A stretch of 64,000 bases of DNA from the NCBI RefSeq assembly GCF_030323145.1, contig NZ_CP100470.1, positions 2,583,001 to 2,647,000 of the forward strand, written 5' to 3'. Shown here piece after piece: positions 8,954-17,045 of the stretch. Made by a program: the position numbers and the translations under genes. This DNA comes from Mesorhizobium sp. C432A (GTDB lineage: Bacteria > Pseudomonadota > Alphaproteobacteria > Rhizobiales > Rhizobiaceae). The notes under the pieces were generated by a model. It did not search any database. It was not told the origin of the DNA and saw only the letters and a list, made by a program, of their open reading frames with translations. How positions within the stretch are numbered: the first letter of the stretch is position 1; each line of letters begins with the position of its first letter.

Positions 8954-9402
8954 GATTCGGTACTCCCGGAAACGCACACCTGCACATATCGTCCAATCCG
9001 CCCGCCAGGGCCTGGCGCCGCCCGTATCCACCGGCATTCCCCGAACTATGGGAAACAAATCCCTAAAGTTTTTTGCCGGCGGTAACCATTCGTTTACGCG
9101 CATTGTTAATCATAAGGGCGAGGACTTAAGGCCGGGTAAAAATTCCGGCTCCCGATACGGAAGCCGGCCAGCGAGTCCCTTGAGTCACTTAGTCCGACTT
9201 ATTAATGTGTTGCATTAGCGATTTGGTTCTGTGATTCATCATTAGATTCAAGAGGGTGTAGAAAGGGGTTAAAAAATCTGGTACCGTCCTTGGTGCGGAA
9301 TTAGGTTTTGTTAACCATTCGATGGCAGCCTCTGTTCAGGCAATCACTGCTCCGGTCCCGGATGGGTCGTGACATGGTCCGGCGGCAGAAAAGGGGAATG
9401 AA
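8954..9402. promoter_or_regulatory. ctrA/fliJ divergent control region with GANTC cluster and CtrA half-sites
   Basis: This 449-bp gap contains five GANTC sites, the target of the CcrM methyltransferase: 8954-8958, 9173-9177, 9182-9186, 9233-9237 and 9245-9249. The last four fall within 77 bp. It also contains TTAACCAT (9311-9318), which is the CtrA half-site described in rhizobia. Single-mismatch versions occur at 9082-9089 (GTAACCAT) and 9106-9113 (TTAATCAT). Together these suggest methylation-dependent and autoregulated transcription of ctrA, with shared control of fliJ. No coding sequence is seen in it. Confidence 0.65.
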
Positions 9403-10098
9403 ATGCGCGTTCTGCTGATAGAAGACGACAGTGCAACCGCTCAGAGCATCGAGCTGATGCTCAAATCTGAAAGTTTTAATGTTTACACGACCGACCTCGG
9501 CGAAGAAGGTGTCGATCTCGGTAAACTTTATGATTACGATATCATTCTTCTCGACCTCAACCTTCCCGATATGTCCGGCTACGAAGTCTTGCGGACACTT
9601 CGCCTGTCCAAGGTGAAGACGCCGATCCTGATCCTGTCCGGCATGGCCGGTATAGAGGACAAGGTGCGCGGCCTGGGCTTCGGCGCCGACGACTATATGA
9701 CCAAGCCGTTCCACAAGGACGAACTGGTCGCCCGCATTCATGCCATCGTGCGCCGTTCCAAGGGCCATGCCCAGTCGGTCATCACCACCGGCGACCTGGT
9801 GGTCAATCTCGACGCCAAGACCGTCGAAGTCGGCGGCCAGCGCGTGCATCTGACCGGCAAGGAATACCAGATGCTGGAGTTGCTCTCGCTGCGCAAGGGC
9901 ACCACGCTGACCAAGGAAATGTTCCTCAACCACCTTTATGGCGGCATGGACGAACCGGAACTGAAGATCATCGACGTTTTCATTTGCAAGCTGCGCAAGA
10001 AGCTCGACGCAGCATCCGGTGGCCAGAACTACATCGAGACGGTCTGGGGTCGCGGCTATGTGCTGCGCGAGCCGGAAGACATCCGCGTCAGCGCCTGA
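9403..10098 (+). CDS. ctrA: Cell cycle response regulator CtrA
   Basis: A 231-residue OmpR-type regulator. The receiver domain has the acidic pocket IEDD, phosphoacceptor Asp51 in LLDLNLPD, and the conserved Lys in MTKPF. The C-terminal winged helix begins with [16 protein letters not shown] and ends with [15 protein letters not shown]. CtrA, phosphorylated through CckA and ChpT, activates division, motility and methylation genes and blocks replication initiation in alphaproteobacteria. Neighbouring sciP and chpT encode its inhibitor and its phosphodonor. A strong terminator follows at 10126-10153. The long upstream region carries GANTC and CtrA-like sites. Confidence 0.98.
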   Translation: MRVLLIEDDSATAQSIELMLKSESFNVYTTDLGEEGVDLGKLYDYDIILLDLNLPDMSGYEVLRTLRLSKVKTPILILSGMAGIEDKVRGLGFGADDYMTKPFHKDELVARIHAIVRRSKGHAQSVITTGDLVVNLDAKTVEVGGQRVHLTGKEYQMLELLSLRKGTTLTKEMFLNHLYGGMDEPELKIIDVFICKLRKKLDAASGGQNYIETVWGRGYVLREPEDIRVSA

Positions 10099-10125
10099 GC
10101 GAACATCATCCAATTGAATCAATGC

Positions 10126-10153
10126 AAAAAACCCGGCTCAGGCCGGGTTTTTT
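10126..10153. terminator. Rho-independent terminator after ctrA
   Basis: AAAAAACCCGGC and GCCGGGTTTTTT form a 12-bp perfect stem around a TCAG tetraloop. The six T bases follow the GC stem on either strand, so it can terminate both ctrA and the convergent receiver gene. Confidence 0.9.
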
Positions 10154-10184
10154 GCTGTCCTTTTGTGGCCGAAAACGAGCCGAA

Positions 10185-10553
10185 TCAGGCGGCAACCTTC
10201 AAGGTACGAAAACGTTCGAGCAGTTGCGGCCGGTTGAACGGCTTCAACAGATAACCCTGGGCGCCGGCGCGCTTTGCCTTCATGATCGAGGCAACATCGA
10301 CCTCGACCAGCGAGATCAGAATCTGCGGTTTGATCGTGCTCTCCATGGCGCGAACCTGGCGAATGACGTCGACCGCTTGCATGTCCGGCAGGGCGCCGTC
10401 GACGACAATCACATCAGGCATCTCGGCAGCGCACATCTCAACAGCATCAAGTCCAGTTGCCGCTTCGATCACCACCATGTCGGAGCCGCCAAGAATCCGT
10501 TTTGCAACCTTTCTGATGACGCTCGAATCGTCGACAAACATGCAGCGCTTCAT
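10185..10553 (-). CDS. Single-domain CheY-like response regulator
   Basis: A 122-residue stand-alone receiver with no output domain. The acidic pair is VDDSS, the phosphoacceptor is Asp52 in VIVVDGALPD, and the conserved Lys lies in YLLKPF. It is neither DivK nor CpdR by its N-terminal sequence. It lies between ctrA and chpT, and is transcribed in the same direction as chpT after a 244-bp gap. Because ChpT hands phosphate to receiver domains (CtrA, CpdR), this protein is a candidate additional ChpT client or phosphate sink; that role is inferred only from position. It could equally serve another pathway. Confidence 0.85.
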   Translation of the reverse strand: MKRCMFVDDSSVIRKVAKRILGGSDMVVIEAATGLDAVEMCAAEMPDVIVVDGALPDMQAVDVIRQVRAMESTIKPQILISLVEVDVASIMKAKRAGAQGYLLKPFNRPQLLERFRTLKVAA

Positions 10554-10797
10554 TTCCGGGTCCTCTTTGCCATGGGGCGAACCGGCGGCATCCGGGTATC
10601 GGGATGCACACTAGGCCGATCTGGTAAAGAAGCAGAAAAGCCGTTAGGTAAAGTTTTTACAAACATGTCGTCTGCAGCCCCATTCGGCAGGGGCATTGCC
10701 GGCAATGAAACTTTCCTGTTCTGAATTGCCGCAAATATCAGCGGGAAAAGATACTTGATTGTTCTTGATGCTCGGACGTCCTGCCGAACGGCTTCGC

Positions 10798-11427
10798 TCA
10801 AGCCGCGGACAGCACGATCTCTTCGGCGGTCGCATGAATCGAGATCGTCATGTTGGCCTCACGCGCCAGCAGCAGCGTGTAGTAGGGCTGGACGGTATGG
10901 GCGTCGATAGGCTCCTCGGGCTTGTTGCCGGAATGGAGCTCGAGGAATTTCGGCGGCACGCGCAGCATCGGGCCGCTTGCGGCAAGCGCAAAGCGCGGCT
11001 CGGTGTCGAGGTTTTCCAGCGTGACCACCAATCTGCCACCGCGCGGGATGGCAGCATTGGCGACGAGCAGCAAATTGAGCAGCAGCTTGACCTTGTTCTT
11101 GGGCAGCAGGGCGCGAACCCCGTTCCAGATCAATTCCGGCTTCTCGTTCTTCAGGAAGGCGATGGCGACGGACTCGGCATCGCCGGTGTCGATCATCATG
11201 CCGGCCGAACCGGCGGCGCCGAAGGCGATGCGGGCGAATTGCAGGCGGGCCGAAGCGTTTCTGGCGCTCTGCCGGATCAGTTTCATGGCGTCTTCGTCGG
11301 CGCCGCCCTCGTCCAGGAGTTCAAGGCCGTTGTTGATGGCGCCGACCGGCGAAATGATGTCGTGGCAGACTCGGCTGCACAACAAGGCTGCGAGATCGGG
11401 TGCGGAGAGAGAGAAAAGCTCAGCCAT
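10798..11427 (-). CDS. chpT: Histidine phosphotransferase ChpT
   Basis: A 209-residue protein. The dimerisation and phosphotransfer helix carries SRVCHDIISPVGAINNGLE, with phospho-accepting His22, followed by a degenerate Bergerat-type domain that does not bind ATP in characterised ChpT. It relays phosphate from CckA to CtrA and CpdR. The ATG at 11427 was chosen because it places the histidine where ChpT proteins have it; the frame is open upstream to 11643 without family similarity. Adjacent ctrA and eipA reproduce the gene order known from Brucella. Confidence 0.93.
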   Translation of the reverse strand: MAELFSLSAPDLAALLCSRVCHDIISPVGAINNGLELLDEGGADEDAMKLIRQSARNASARLQFARIAFGAAGSAGMMIDTGDAESVAIAFLKNEKPELIWNGVRALLPKNKVKLLLNLLLVANAAIPRGGRLVVTLENLDTEPRFALAASGPMLRVPPKFLELHSGNKPEEPIDAHTVQPYYTLLLAREANMTISIHATAEEIVLSAA

Positions 11428-11772
11428 CGGCGAAAAATCCCTGCTAAAATTCACATCCTGGTGGCCGCGCGGCCGACAGCCACGCTCACCACCCGAATCA
11501 CGCTCTCTCCCCCAGGCATACTGAATACACAGCGCCCGAGCGTGCAGCAACAATCCACAATTCTTGTGAGAAAAACGGCATCTTTGCACAGGGTGGGAGC
11601 CCGTGCAGACAGTCAGAAACAGCCTTCGAACCGCCATGTTCATGTGGGAGGTTAATGGTTGAAAAAGGATTACGGCATAGTTTGCCCGTAACAGTCATCC
11701 TTAACGGTCGCCTAAAGAGCCGGACGGGGTGCGAGGCGTCGGCGAAAGTGCTCCCTGACGGAGATTGGAAGC
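11428..11772. promoter_or_regulatory. chpT/eipA divergent region with candidate CtrA box
   Basis: This is a 345-bp non-coding gap between the divergent chpT and eipA genes. TTAA (11701-11704) and CTAA (11712-11715) are separated by 7 bases, one mismatch from TTAA-N7-TTAA, 57 bp before the eipA ATG. A further GTTAATGGTT at 11651-11660 reads as AACCATTAAC on the other strand and resembles a CtrA half-site. No other gene is seen. Confidence 0.45.
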
Positions 11773-12354
11773 ATGGTTTCCCGATTCTACGACCGGACGT
11801 TTGTCCGCGTCTTCTTCATGGCGATTGCCCTGATGGGCGCTCTCGCATTCTCAACCTCTGCGTCGCGGGCACAGGAATACACCGCTCAGGAGATCGTCGA
11901 TTCCGGTCACAAGTTCTTCGGCGCGACGTCGGGCGGTCTCGCAACCGTCGTCGAGAAGATTTTTGCCTCCTACGGCCTGCCCAATGGCTATCTGCTCGGC
12001 GAAGAGGGATCCGGCGCGCTGATCGGGGGCCTGACCTATGGCGAAGGTACGCTCTACACCAAGAATGCCGGCGACCATAAGGTGTTCTGGCAAGGGCCTT
12101 CGCTCGGTTGGGATTTCGGCGGCGAGGGATCGCGGGTGATGATGCTCGTCTATAACCTCGACGACGTCAGCAATCTCTACAATCGGTTCGGCGGCGTTGC
12201 CGGTTCGGCCTATGTCGTGGCCGGCGTCGGCTTCAACGTGCTGCAGAACAACAGGGTGCTGCTGGTGCCGATCCGCACCGGCGTCGGCGCGCGGCTTGGC
12301 GTCAATCTCGGCTATCTGAAGCTGACGCAGAGGCCGACCTGGAATCCCTTCTGA
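11773..12354 (+). CDS. eipA: EipA-like envelope protein (DUF1134)
   Basis: A 193-residue exported protein. The N-terminal signal peptide runs from a basic start through FFMAIALMGALAF to a likely cleavage after SRA-Q. The DUF1134 core begins YTAQEIVDSGHKFFG and contains the glycine-rich EEGSGALIGGLTYGEGTLY and GWDFGGEGSRVMMLVY segments. The Brucella homologue EipA is a small periplasmic beta-barrel protein needed for envelope integrity and virulence; it lies beside chpT and ctrA and has been reported to be under CtrA control. The candidate CtrA box at 11701-11715 fits that. Confidence 0.9.
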   Translation: MVSRFYDRTFVRVFFMAIALMGALAFSTSASRAQEYTAQEIVDSGHKFFGATSGGLATVVEKIFASYGLPNGYLLGEEGSGALIGGLTYGEGTLYTKNAGDHKVFWQGPSLGWDFGGEGSRVMMLVYNLDDVSNLYNRFGGVAGSAYVVAGVGFNVLQNNRVLLVPIRTGVGARLGVNLGYLKLTQRPTWNPF

Positions 12355-12509
12355 GCGATTCCGACCACACTTCGACCCGATCAACAGATTCTGACCCGGT
12401 GCAGCTGCGGCAAACCCTTGCCGCAGCGCTGGATTTGCGTCATGCGAACATGGCAAAGTCCAGACTTGGCGGTTGCCGGATAGCGGCCCGCCCGTAACGG
12501 GTAGTCACC

Positions 12510-13670
12510 TTGGTTCAGTCGATCCTGTTCTTCGCCCTCGGCTTTCTGTGCGCAGGCTTTCTGGCGCTGCTGGTCGCGCCGGCCATCTGGCGGCGGGCGG
12601 TTGTGCTGACACGCAAGCGTGTCGAGGCGTCGGTGCCGCGAACGCTGGCCGAGATCCAGGCCGACAAGGACAGCTTGCGGGCCGAGTTCGCCATGACGAC
12701 GCGCCGGCTCGAAATCAGCATCAAGACGCTGCGTGAGCAGGCGAATGAGCAACTCGTCGAAATCAATCGCGGCCGCGAGGCGCTGAAGGGCCTGGCGGTC
12801 GAGCGCAAGGACAAGAAGCAGGCGCTTTCGGAGCTCGGGGAAAAAAACGAATTGCTGCTGCATCGCGAGCAGCAGATACAACAGCTGTCTGACAGGCTTG
12901 CACAAACAGAGCGCATGATGGAAAAGCGCGCGCTCGAGCTGGAAAAGCTCGAACATATGTACGACGACGCGTCCTTCTCCTCCAGCAATCGTCAGATCGA
13001 ACTGGTGGCGCGCGAATCCGAGCTGGAAAAACTTGCCAACGACATTTCAGTGCTGCGCGGCCAGCGCAAGGAGGCCGACAGGCGCCATCAGGAAGTCGTC
13101 GCCGAGGCCAAGGCCACGCGCGATGCCTTGAAGGCCGAAAAGAAAAGAACCGCCGACCTCGACAGAAAGCTCGAGCGTCTGCTCGCCACGCTTGCCGATC
13201 GCGAGGACAAGCTCGATCGCCGCGAAAAGGAACTGGCCCGGCTTCGCGAACGGGTGAAGGGCGAGGCTGCGGGAGCCGCCGCGGCTGCTGGCCTGGTTGG
13301 TGCGCAAGACAGTGCCCGCGCCAGGAACGAGGACATCGACAAGACGCTCGCCAAGCTCGAAGGCGACCGAGAGCGGCTCGAAGCCAGGCTGACGACGCTG
13401 GCCCGCGAAAACAAGCGGATGAAGGCGGAGCTTGGCGGTTCTGGATCCGCGAAGCCCGGGAATGGCCCCGGCAATGGCAATGATACCGGTTCTGCCTTGC
13501 GCGAACAGATGAACAATCTGGCGGCTGAGGTCGTCCATTTGACGGCCAAGCTCGAAGGACCGGATTCACCGATCGCCAAGGCGCTGGCGGCGCCGCAGGA
13601 AACGCGGTCAGGAACCACCAGCCTCGCCGATCGCGTCCGGGCGTTGCAGAAGGCAGATTTGCCGAGCTGA
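12510..13670 (+). CDS. Membrane-anchored coiled-coil protein, unknown function
   Basis: A 386-residue protein starting at a TTG (VQSILFFALGFLCAGFLALLVAP). One transmembrane segment occupies residues about 4-26. A basic turn (RRAVVLTRKR) follows, and then a long coiled coil runs to about residue 310, rich in Glu, Lys, Arg and Leu with heptad-like spacing. A short Gly/Ser/Asn-rich linker precedes the C-terminal ADRVRALQKADLPS. The basic residues after the membrane segment put the coiled coil in the cytoplasm. I recognise it as a conserved Rhizobiales hypothetical but know no function. Its position after eipA hints at an envelope or division role (inference). Confidence 0.82.
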   Translation: MVQSILFFALGFLCAGFLALLVAPAIWRRAVVLTRKRVEASVPRTLAEIQADKDSLRAEFAMTTRRLEISIKTLREQANEQLVEINRGREALKGLAVERKDKKQALSELGEKNELLLHREQQIQQLSDRLAQTERMMEKRALELEKLEHMYDDASFSSSNRQIELVARESELEKLANDISVLRGQRKEADRRHQEVVAEAKATRDALKAEKKRTADLDRKLERLLATLADREDKLDRREKELARLRERVKGEAAGAAAAAGLVGAQDSARARNEDIDKTLAKLEGDRERLEARLTTLARENKRMKAELGGSGSAKPGNGPGNGNDTGSALREQMNNLAAEVVHLTAKLEGPDSPIAKALAAPQETRSGTTSLADRVRALQKADLPS

Positions 13671-13671
13671 G

Positions 13672-13691
13672 TTTCAAGCCCCGGCTTGAAA
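13672..13691. terminator. Hairpin between convergent genes
   Basis: TTTCAAGCC and GGCTTGAAA form 9-bp perfect arms around CC, located between the end of the coiled-coil gene and the end of the methyltransferase gene on the opposite strand. The stem ends in A/T runs but lacks an extended T tail. Confidence 0.55.
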
Positions 13692-13708
13692 TTGCCTGAC
13701 TACGCCTA

Positions 13709-14503
13709 TCAGGGCGAAAAATGGTGCAGCGCAATGGCTGACGCGGCAGCAACATTCAGGCTGTCGAACCCTTCCGACATCGCGATCCGCACCGTCCGCA
13801 GGCGGGCAAGCAGGCTCTCCGGGAGGCCCTCGCCTTCGGTGCCGAGATAGAGCGCCAGTCGTTTCGGTCGCGCGGCATCGCGAATGTCAGCCTCACCACG
13901 CGGCGACAAAGCGACCTGGCCGAAGCCCAACTCGCCGAGCTTCGCGATGAAAGCTTCAGTGTCGCCGAAGGACGCAAAGGGCACCTTCAACGCGGCGCCG
14001 ACGGAGACGCGGATCGCCTTGCGATACAGTGGGTCGCAACAGGTGGCGTCGACGAAGACGGCATCGGCGCCGAAGGCGGCGGCATTGCGGAAGATCGATC
14101 CGATATTGTCATGGTTGGCGATGCCGATGAGAACGACGATCAACGCTTCGGCAGGCAAGGTGTCGAGCAAGGCCTCGGCGGGCTGTGGCGTGCCCTTGCT
14201 GCAGATCGCCATTATACCGCGATGCATGTGGAAGCCGGCGATCCTGTCCATGACGGCGCTTGCCGCAACGTAGACCGGCAGGTCGGCAGGGGCCTTGCGC
14301 AGTATGTCGTGGAGCCCGGCCAGGCGGTTTTCGAGAACCAGGACCGACTCCGCAGCAAAGCGTCCGGCTGACAGCAGGACGTCCAGCACCACCTTGCCTT
14401 CGGCAACGAACCGGCCATGGCGGCCGGTGAGATCGCGCTCGCGGATGTCGAGATAGGCGGCGACCCGCGGATCGCGCGCGTCGTCGATCTGGATCGGATC
14501 CAT
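13709..14503 (-). CDS. TrmH/SpoU family RNA 2'-O-methyltransferase
   Basis: A 264-residue SPOUT methyltransferase. An N-terminal RNA-binding segment contains GRFVAEGKVVLDVLL. The three SPOUT motifs are NHDNIGSIFRNAAAFG (motif 1, with catalytic Asn and Arg), LYLGTEGEGLP (motif 2) and FDSLNVAAASAIALH (motif 3), forming the knotted SAM site. It probably methylates a ribose in rRNA or tRNA; which nucleotide is not evident. The ATG at 14503 is preferred to a TTG one codon upstream. Confidence 0.92.
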   Translation of the reverse strand: MDPIQIDDARDPRVAAYLDIRERDLTGRHGRFVAEGKVVLDVLLSAGRFAAESVLVLENRLAGLHDILRKAPADLPVYVAASAVMDRIAGFHMHRGIMAICSKGTPQPAEALLDTLPAEALIVVLIGIANHDNIGSIFRNAAAFGADAVFVDATCCDPLYRKAIRVSVGAALKVPFASFGDTEAFIAKLGELGFGQVALSPRGEADIRDAARPKRLALYLGTEGEGLPESLLARLRTVRIAMSEGFDSLNVAAASAIALHHFSP

Positions 14504-14574
14504 CAATACCTCGGCCGGCGAAAAATCGTCAGCGAGGTAAGGAGCGATCGGAGCCGCCAGTCAAGCCCTGCAGG

Positions 14575-14913
14575 TCAAGTCCCGGCGCGGCGCAGACGCG
14601 TTGCCATTTGGGACAAGTCGCCTATCCCGAAAATGCCGTCCAGCATGCGCAACAGTTCGCGCACGGCTTCGGACTTGCAGGAATAGTAGATCATCTGCCG
14701 GTCGCGGCGGGTCTCGACAAGATCGAGCGCCCTGAGCTTGGCCAGATGTTGCGACAAAGCGGACTGGCTGAGCATCACCTTTTCGGCGATGGCGCCGACC
14801 GACATTTCACCGTCGGCCAGATAGCTCATGATCAAGAGCCGCTTTTCGTTGCCCATAAGGGTCAGAAATGTCGCCGCCGATTCGGCATTGGCGATTAGTT
14901 TGGTCGAGACCAT
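14575..14913 (-). CDS. ArsR family transcriptional regulator, NolR-like
   Basis: A 112-residue winged-helix repressor. The core reads GNEKRLLIMSYLADGEMSVGAI followed by the recognition helix SQSALSQHLAKLRALDLVETRRD and the wing QMIYYSC. The recognition helix is very close to NolR/HlyU-type ArsR proteins that lack metal ligands; I see no CxC metal site. NolR in Sinorhizobium represses nodulation and core genes, but orthology cannot be claimed from this sequence alone. Two palindromes directly upstream (14942-14965 and 14999-15018) are likely operators and suggest autoregulation. Confidence 0.9.
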   Translation of the reverse strand: MVSTKLIANAESAATFLTLMGNEKRLLIMSYLADGEMSVGAIAEKVMLSQSALSQHLAKLRALDLVETRRDRQMIYYSCKSEAVRELLRMLDGIFGIGDLSQMATRLRRAGT

Positions 14914-14941
14914 CGATGCCCCATGTTTTCCTGCTCATCCA

Positions 14942-14965
14942 AACGCTATGGGGGCAAATAGCGTT
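14942..14965. promoter_or_regulatory. Inverted repeat upstream of ArsR regulator
   Basis: AACGCTAT and ATAGCGTT are perfect 8-bp arms with an 8-base spacer, starting 28 bp upstream of the ArsR start codon. The geometry suits a dimeric winged-helix repressor covering its own promoter. Confidence 0.6.
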
Positions 14966-14998
14966 GGCTGCTATAATTCAGCTATGGATCACGCTGCT

Positions 14999-15018
14999 GA
15001 TTCAGCGTCGCCTGAATC
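14999..15018. promoter_or_regulatory. Second inverted repeat upstream of ArsR regulator
   Basis: GATTCAG-CGTCGC-CTGAATC is a perfect 7-bp inverted repeat with a 6-base spacer, between the ArsR gene and the end of the hugZ-like gene. It may be a second operator or part of a terminator for the upstream gene; it lacks a T tract, so an operator seems likelier. Confidence 0.5.
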
Positions 15019-15066
15019 GTAGATCATTTCGCCCAAATCTCAAGACGTGCTTTTGATTCATGACGA

Positions 15067-15846
15067 TTATCCTTGCGTAGCTGGCGCACGACCGGCTTTG
15101 GCCATGTCGACCAGAACCGGCCGCAGGTCGCGCGCGGTCTTCAATGGCTGCGGAAAATAGACCCTGCAAACGGTGTCGCCCGATGCCAGGTCCATGCCAT
15201 CGGCATCGAAGCCGGTCATGGTCCAACCATCACCTTCAACCCTGGCGAAATGATGGGCATAGACGGCGATGGCGTCGAGATGGTCGGCATTCATGTGGTC
15301 GAGAGCGGATTGTTCGCTGGCGGCCAGCTCGTCGACGATCAACCCCTCGGTGATGAGATCGGCACGGTCGAGCAGGTAGGCCTTGCCGAAGCCGCCATTC
15401 AGCCTGGCGCGCTCCGGCTCGAGGCGAAAGATCGAGAAATCGCCGAGCCCGGCATAGAGCTTTGCCTTGGGATTGCGGTTGAGATAGCGCCGCTCGGCGC
15501 GGGCATGCGCGCTCGACCCGCGTTCCAGCGGCTGCGCCCGGCAGACCAGCGTTATCCTGGGATGCGCCAGCGGATCGCCCTTGCCGGGTTCGCCGACAAG
15601 CAGCGAGCAGCGCGGCTCGGCAAGGATGGCGCCGGTATGGGCTGACAGCGCCGAGACAAGGATCAGAGGCGTGCCATCGATGTCGGTGGCGACGCCGACC
15701 CTGGAGGCCAGCGGTGCGCCGGTCGACGGCTCGATCACCGCGAAGGCGCCGAACCGGGCGCTGCGGATCAGCGTTGCGGCCAGCCTGATCGCCTCGGCGT
15801 CCGTCGCGCGTATGACGTCCTTCTTCGGCTGGTCCAAAATGCTCAC
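15067..15846 (-). CDS. HugZ-like pyridoxamine 5'-phosphate oxidase-fold protein (heme utilisation)
   Basis: A 259-residue protein with two parts. The N-terminal split-barrel FMN-binding fold contains RFGAFAVIEPSTGAPLASRVGVATDIDG and the C-terminal DUF2470-like domain contains SALDHMNADHLDAIAVYAHHF. This order is that of HugZ/HutZ proteins, which bind or break down heme and support iron acquisition. No heme transporter lies nearby. It is the last of three closely spaced minus-strand genes (SDR, CoA-transferase, this), with a 26-bp gap, so co-transcription is likely although the functions differ. Related family members are general flavin reductases. Confidence 0.8.
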   Translation of the reverse strand: MSILDQPKKDVIRATDAEAIRLAATLIRSARFGAFAVIEPSTGAPLASRVGVATDIDGTPLILVSALSAHTGAILAEPRCSLLVGEPGKGDPLAHPRITLVCRAQPLERGSSAHARAERRYLNRNPKAKLYAGLGDFSIFRLEPERARLNGGFGKAYLLDRADLITEGLIVDELAASEQSALDHMNADHLDAIAVYAHHFARVEGDGWTMTGFDADGMDLASGDTVCRVYFPQPLKTARDLRPVLVDMAKAGRAPATQG

Positions 15847-15872
15847 CAGGTAAGTTGATTTTCTAAATCCAG

Positions 15873-17039
15873 TTATTGGCCAATCATGCCGGCTTTGACA
15901 AGCGCTTTGATCTCGGCTGTCGAAAAGCCGAAGCGCGCCAGCACAGTCTGGGGCAGCTGATCGTCATCTTCAGGCATGCCGGCAAGCGCCGGCTGCGAGG
16001 CCGAGAAGCGTGGCGCGGGCGCGGGGCGCTCGAGCGCACCGGCTTTCACAAATGCGTGACGCGCCCGGTTGTGCGGATGATCCCTGGCTTCGGCCAGCGA
16101 CAGAACCGGCGCCACGCAGGCGTCGCTTGCGGCAAACAGCGCGTCCCAGTCGTCGCGTGTCTTCTGCCGGAACCTGTCGGCAATGGCCGCGCGCATGTCC
16201 GGCCACAACGCCTTGTCGTATTGGCCGCGGACAAAATCCTCGCCGAGCGGCAGCAGCCTTGCGAAGGCGGCGAAGAAGCGCGGCTCAAGGCAACCGACCG
16301 CAACGTGGCGTGCATCCGCCGTCTCATAGCTATCGTAGAAGGGCGCACCGGAATCGAGCAGGTTGGCGCCGCGCCGGTCACTCCACAGACCTGCCGACAT
16401 GAAGGCGTGTATGGGAGCCGCCAGCATCGAAGCGCCCTCGACCATCGCCGCGTCGATCACCTGGCCTTTGCCGGAGCGCGAGCGCTCGAACAGCGCTGCA
16501 AGCACCCCGGCGATCAGCATCATGGCGCCGCCGCCATTGTCGGCGATCAGATTCAGCGGCGGCACCGGCCGGCCTTCCTCCCGGCCGATGGCATGCAACA
16601 CACCGGAATAGGCGAGGTAGGTGATGTCGTGGCCGGCGCGACCTGCGAGCGGCCCGTCCTGGCCGAAGCCGGTCATGCGGCCGTAAATCAGCGCCGGATT
16701 GCGCGCCAATGCAGCATCCGGGCCGAGACCGAGCCGCTCCATCACACCGGGGCGAAAGCCTTCGACAAACAGATCGGCCTTTTCGACAAGGTGCAGCAGC
16801 AGTTCCGTGCCTTTTGCCTGCTTGAGGTCGACGCGCAGGATGGAGCGGCCGTGACGGTCGAGATTGTACGCATCGGAGAGCGGCAGCAGGGGTTGGTCCG
16901 AACCGGTGCGCTCGATGCGCAGCACCTCGGCGCCCATGTCCGACAGCATCAGCCCCGCCAGCGGCACCGGGCCAAGCCCAGCCATCTCGATGACTTTCAG
17001 GCCGGCCAGCGGACCGGTCTTCACTGCGCCGGCCGCCAT
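15873..17039 (-). CDS. CaiB/BaiF family CoA transferase, alpha-methylacyl-CoA racemase-like
   Basis: A 388-residue family III CoA-transferase/racemase. The N-terminal segment GPLAGLKVIEMAGLGPVPLAGLMLSDMGAEVLRIER is the family start. The motif GHDITYLAYSGVLHAIG holds the His/Asp dyad typical of alpha-methylacyl-CoA racemase, which epimerises 2-methyl-branched acyl-CoA for beta-oxidation. The RxDLKQAKG segment binds CoA. Six bases separate it from the upstream SDR gene, which resembles a 3-hydroxyacyl-CoA dehydrogenase, so both may act in branched-chain acyl-CoA breakdown. A pure CoA-transferase activity is the alternative. Confidence 0.88.
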   Translation of the reverse strand: MAAGAVKTGPLAGLKVIEMAGLGPVPLAGLMLSDMGAEVLRIERTGSDQPLLPLSDAYNLDRHGRSILRVDLKQAKGTELLLHLVEKADLFVEGFRPGVMERLGLGPDAALARNPALIYGRMTGFGQDGPLAGRAGHDITYLAYSGVLHAIGREEGRPVPPLNLIADNGGGAMMLIAGVLAALFERSRSGKGQVIDAAMVEGASMLAAPIHAFMSAGLWSDRRGANLLDSGAPFYDSYETADARHVAVGCLEPRFFAAFARLLPLGEDFVRGQYDKALWPDMRAAIADRFRQKTRDDWDALFAASDACVAPVLSLAEARDHPHNRARHAFVKAGALERPAPAPRFSASQPALAGMPEDDDQLPQTVLARFGFSTAEIKALVKAGMIGQ

Positions 17040-17045
17040 GGCCGT

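Noticed and set aside
14575..14913. NolR orthologue
   Set aside because: The helix-turn-helix is very similar, but many ArsR paralogues share it and no NolR-type box could be confirmed by eye.
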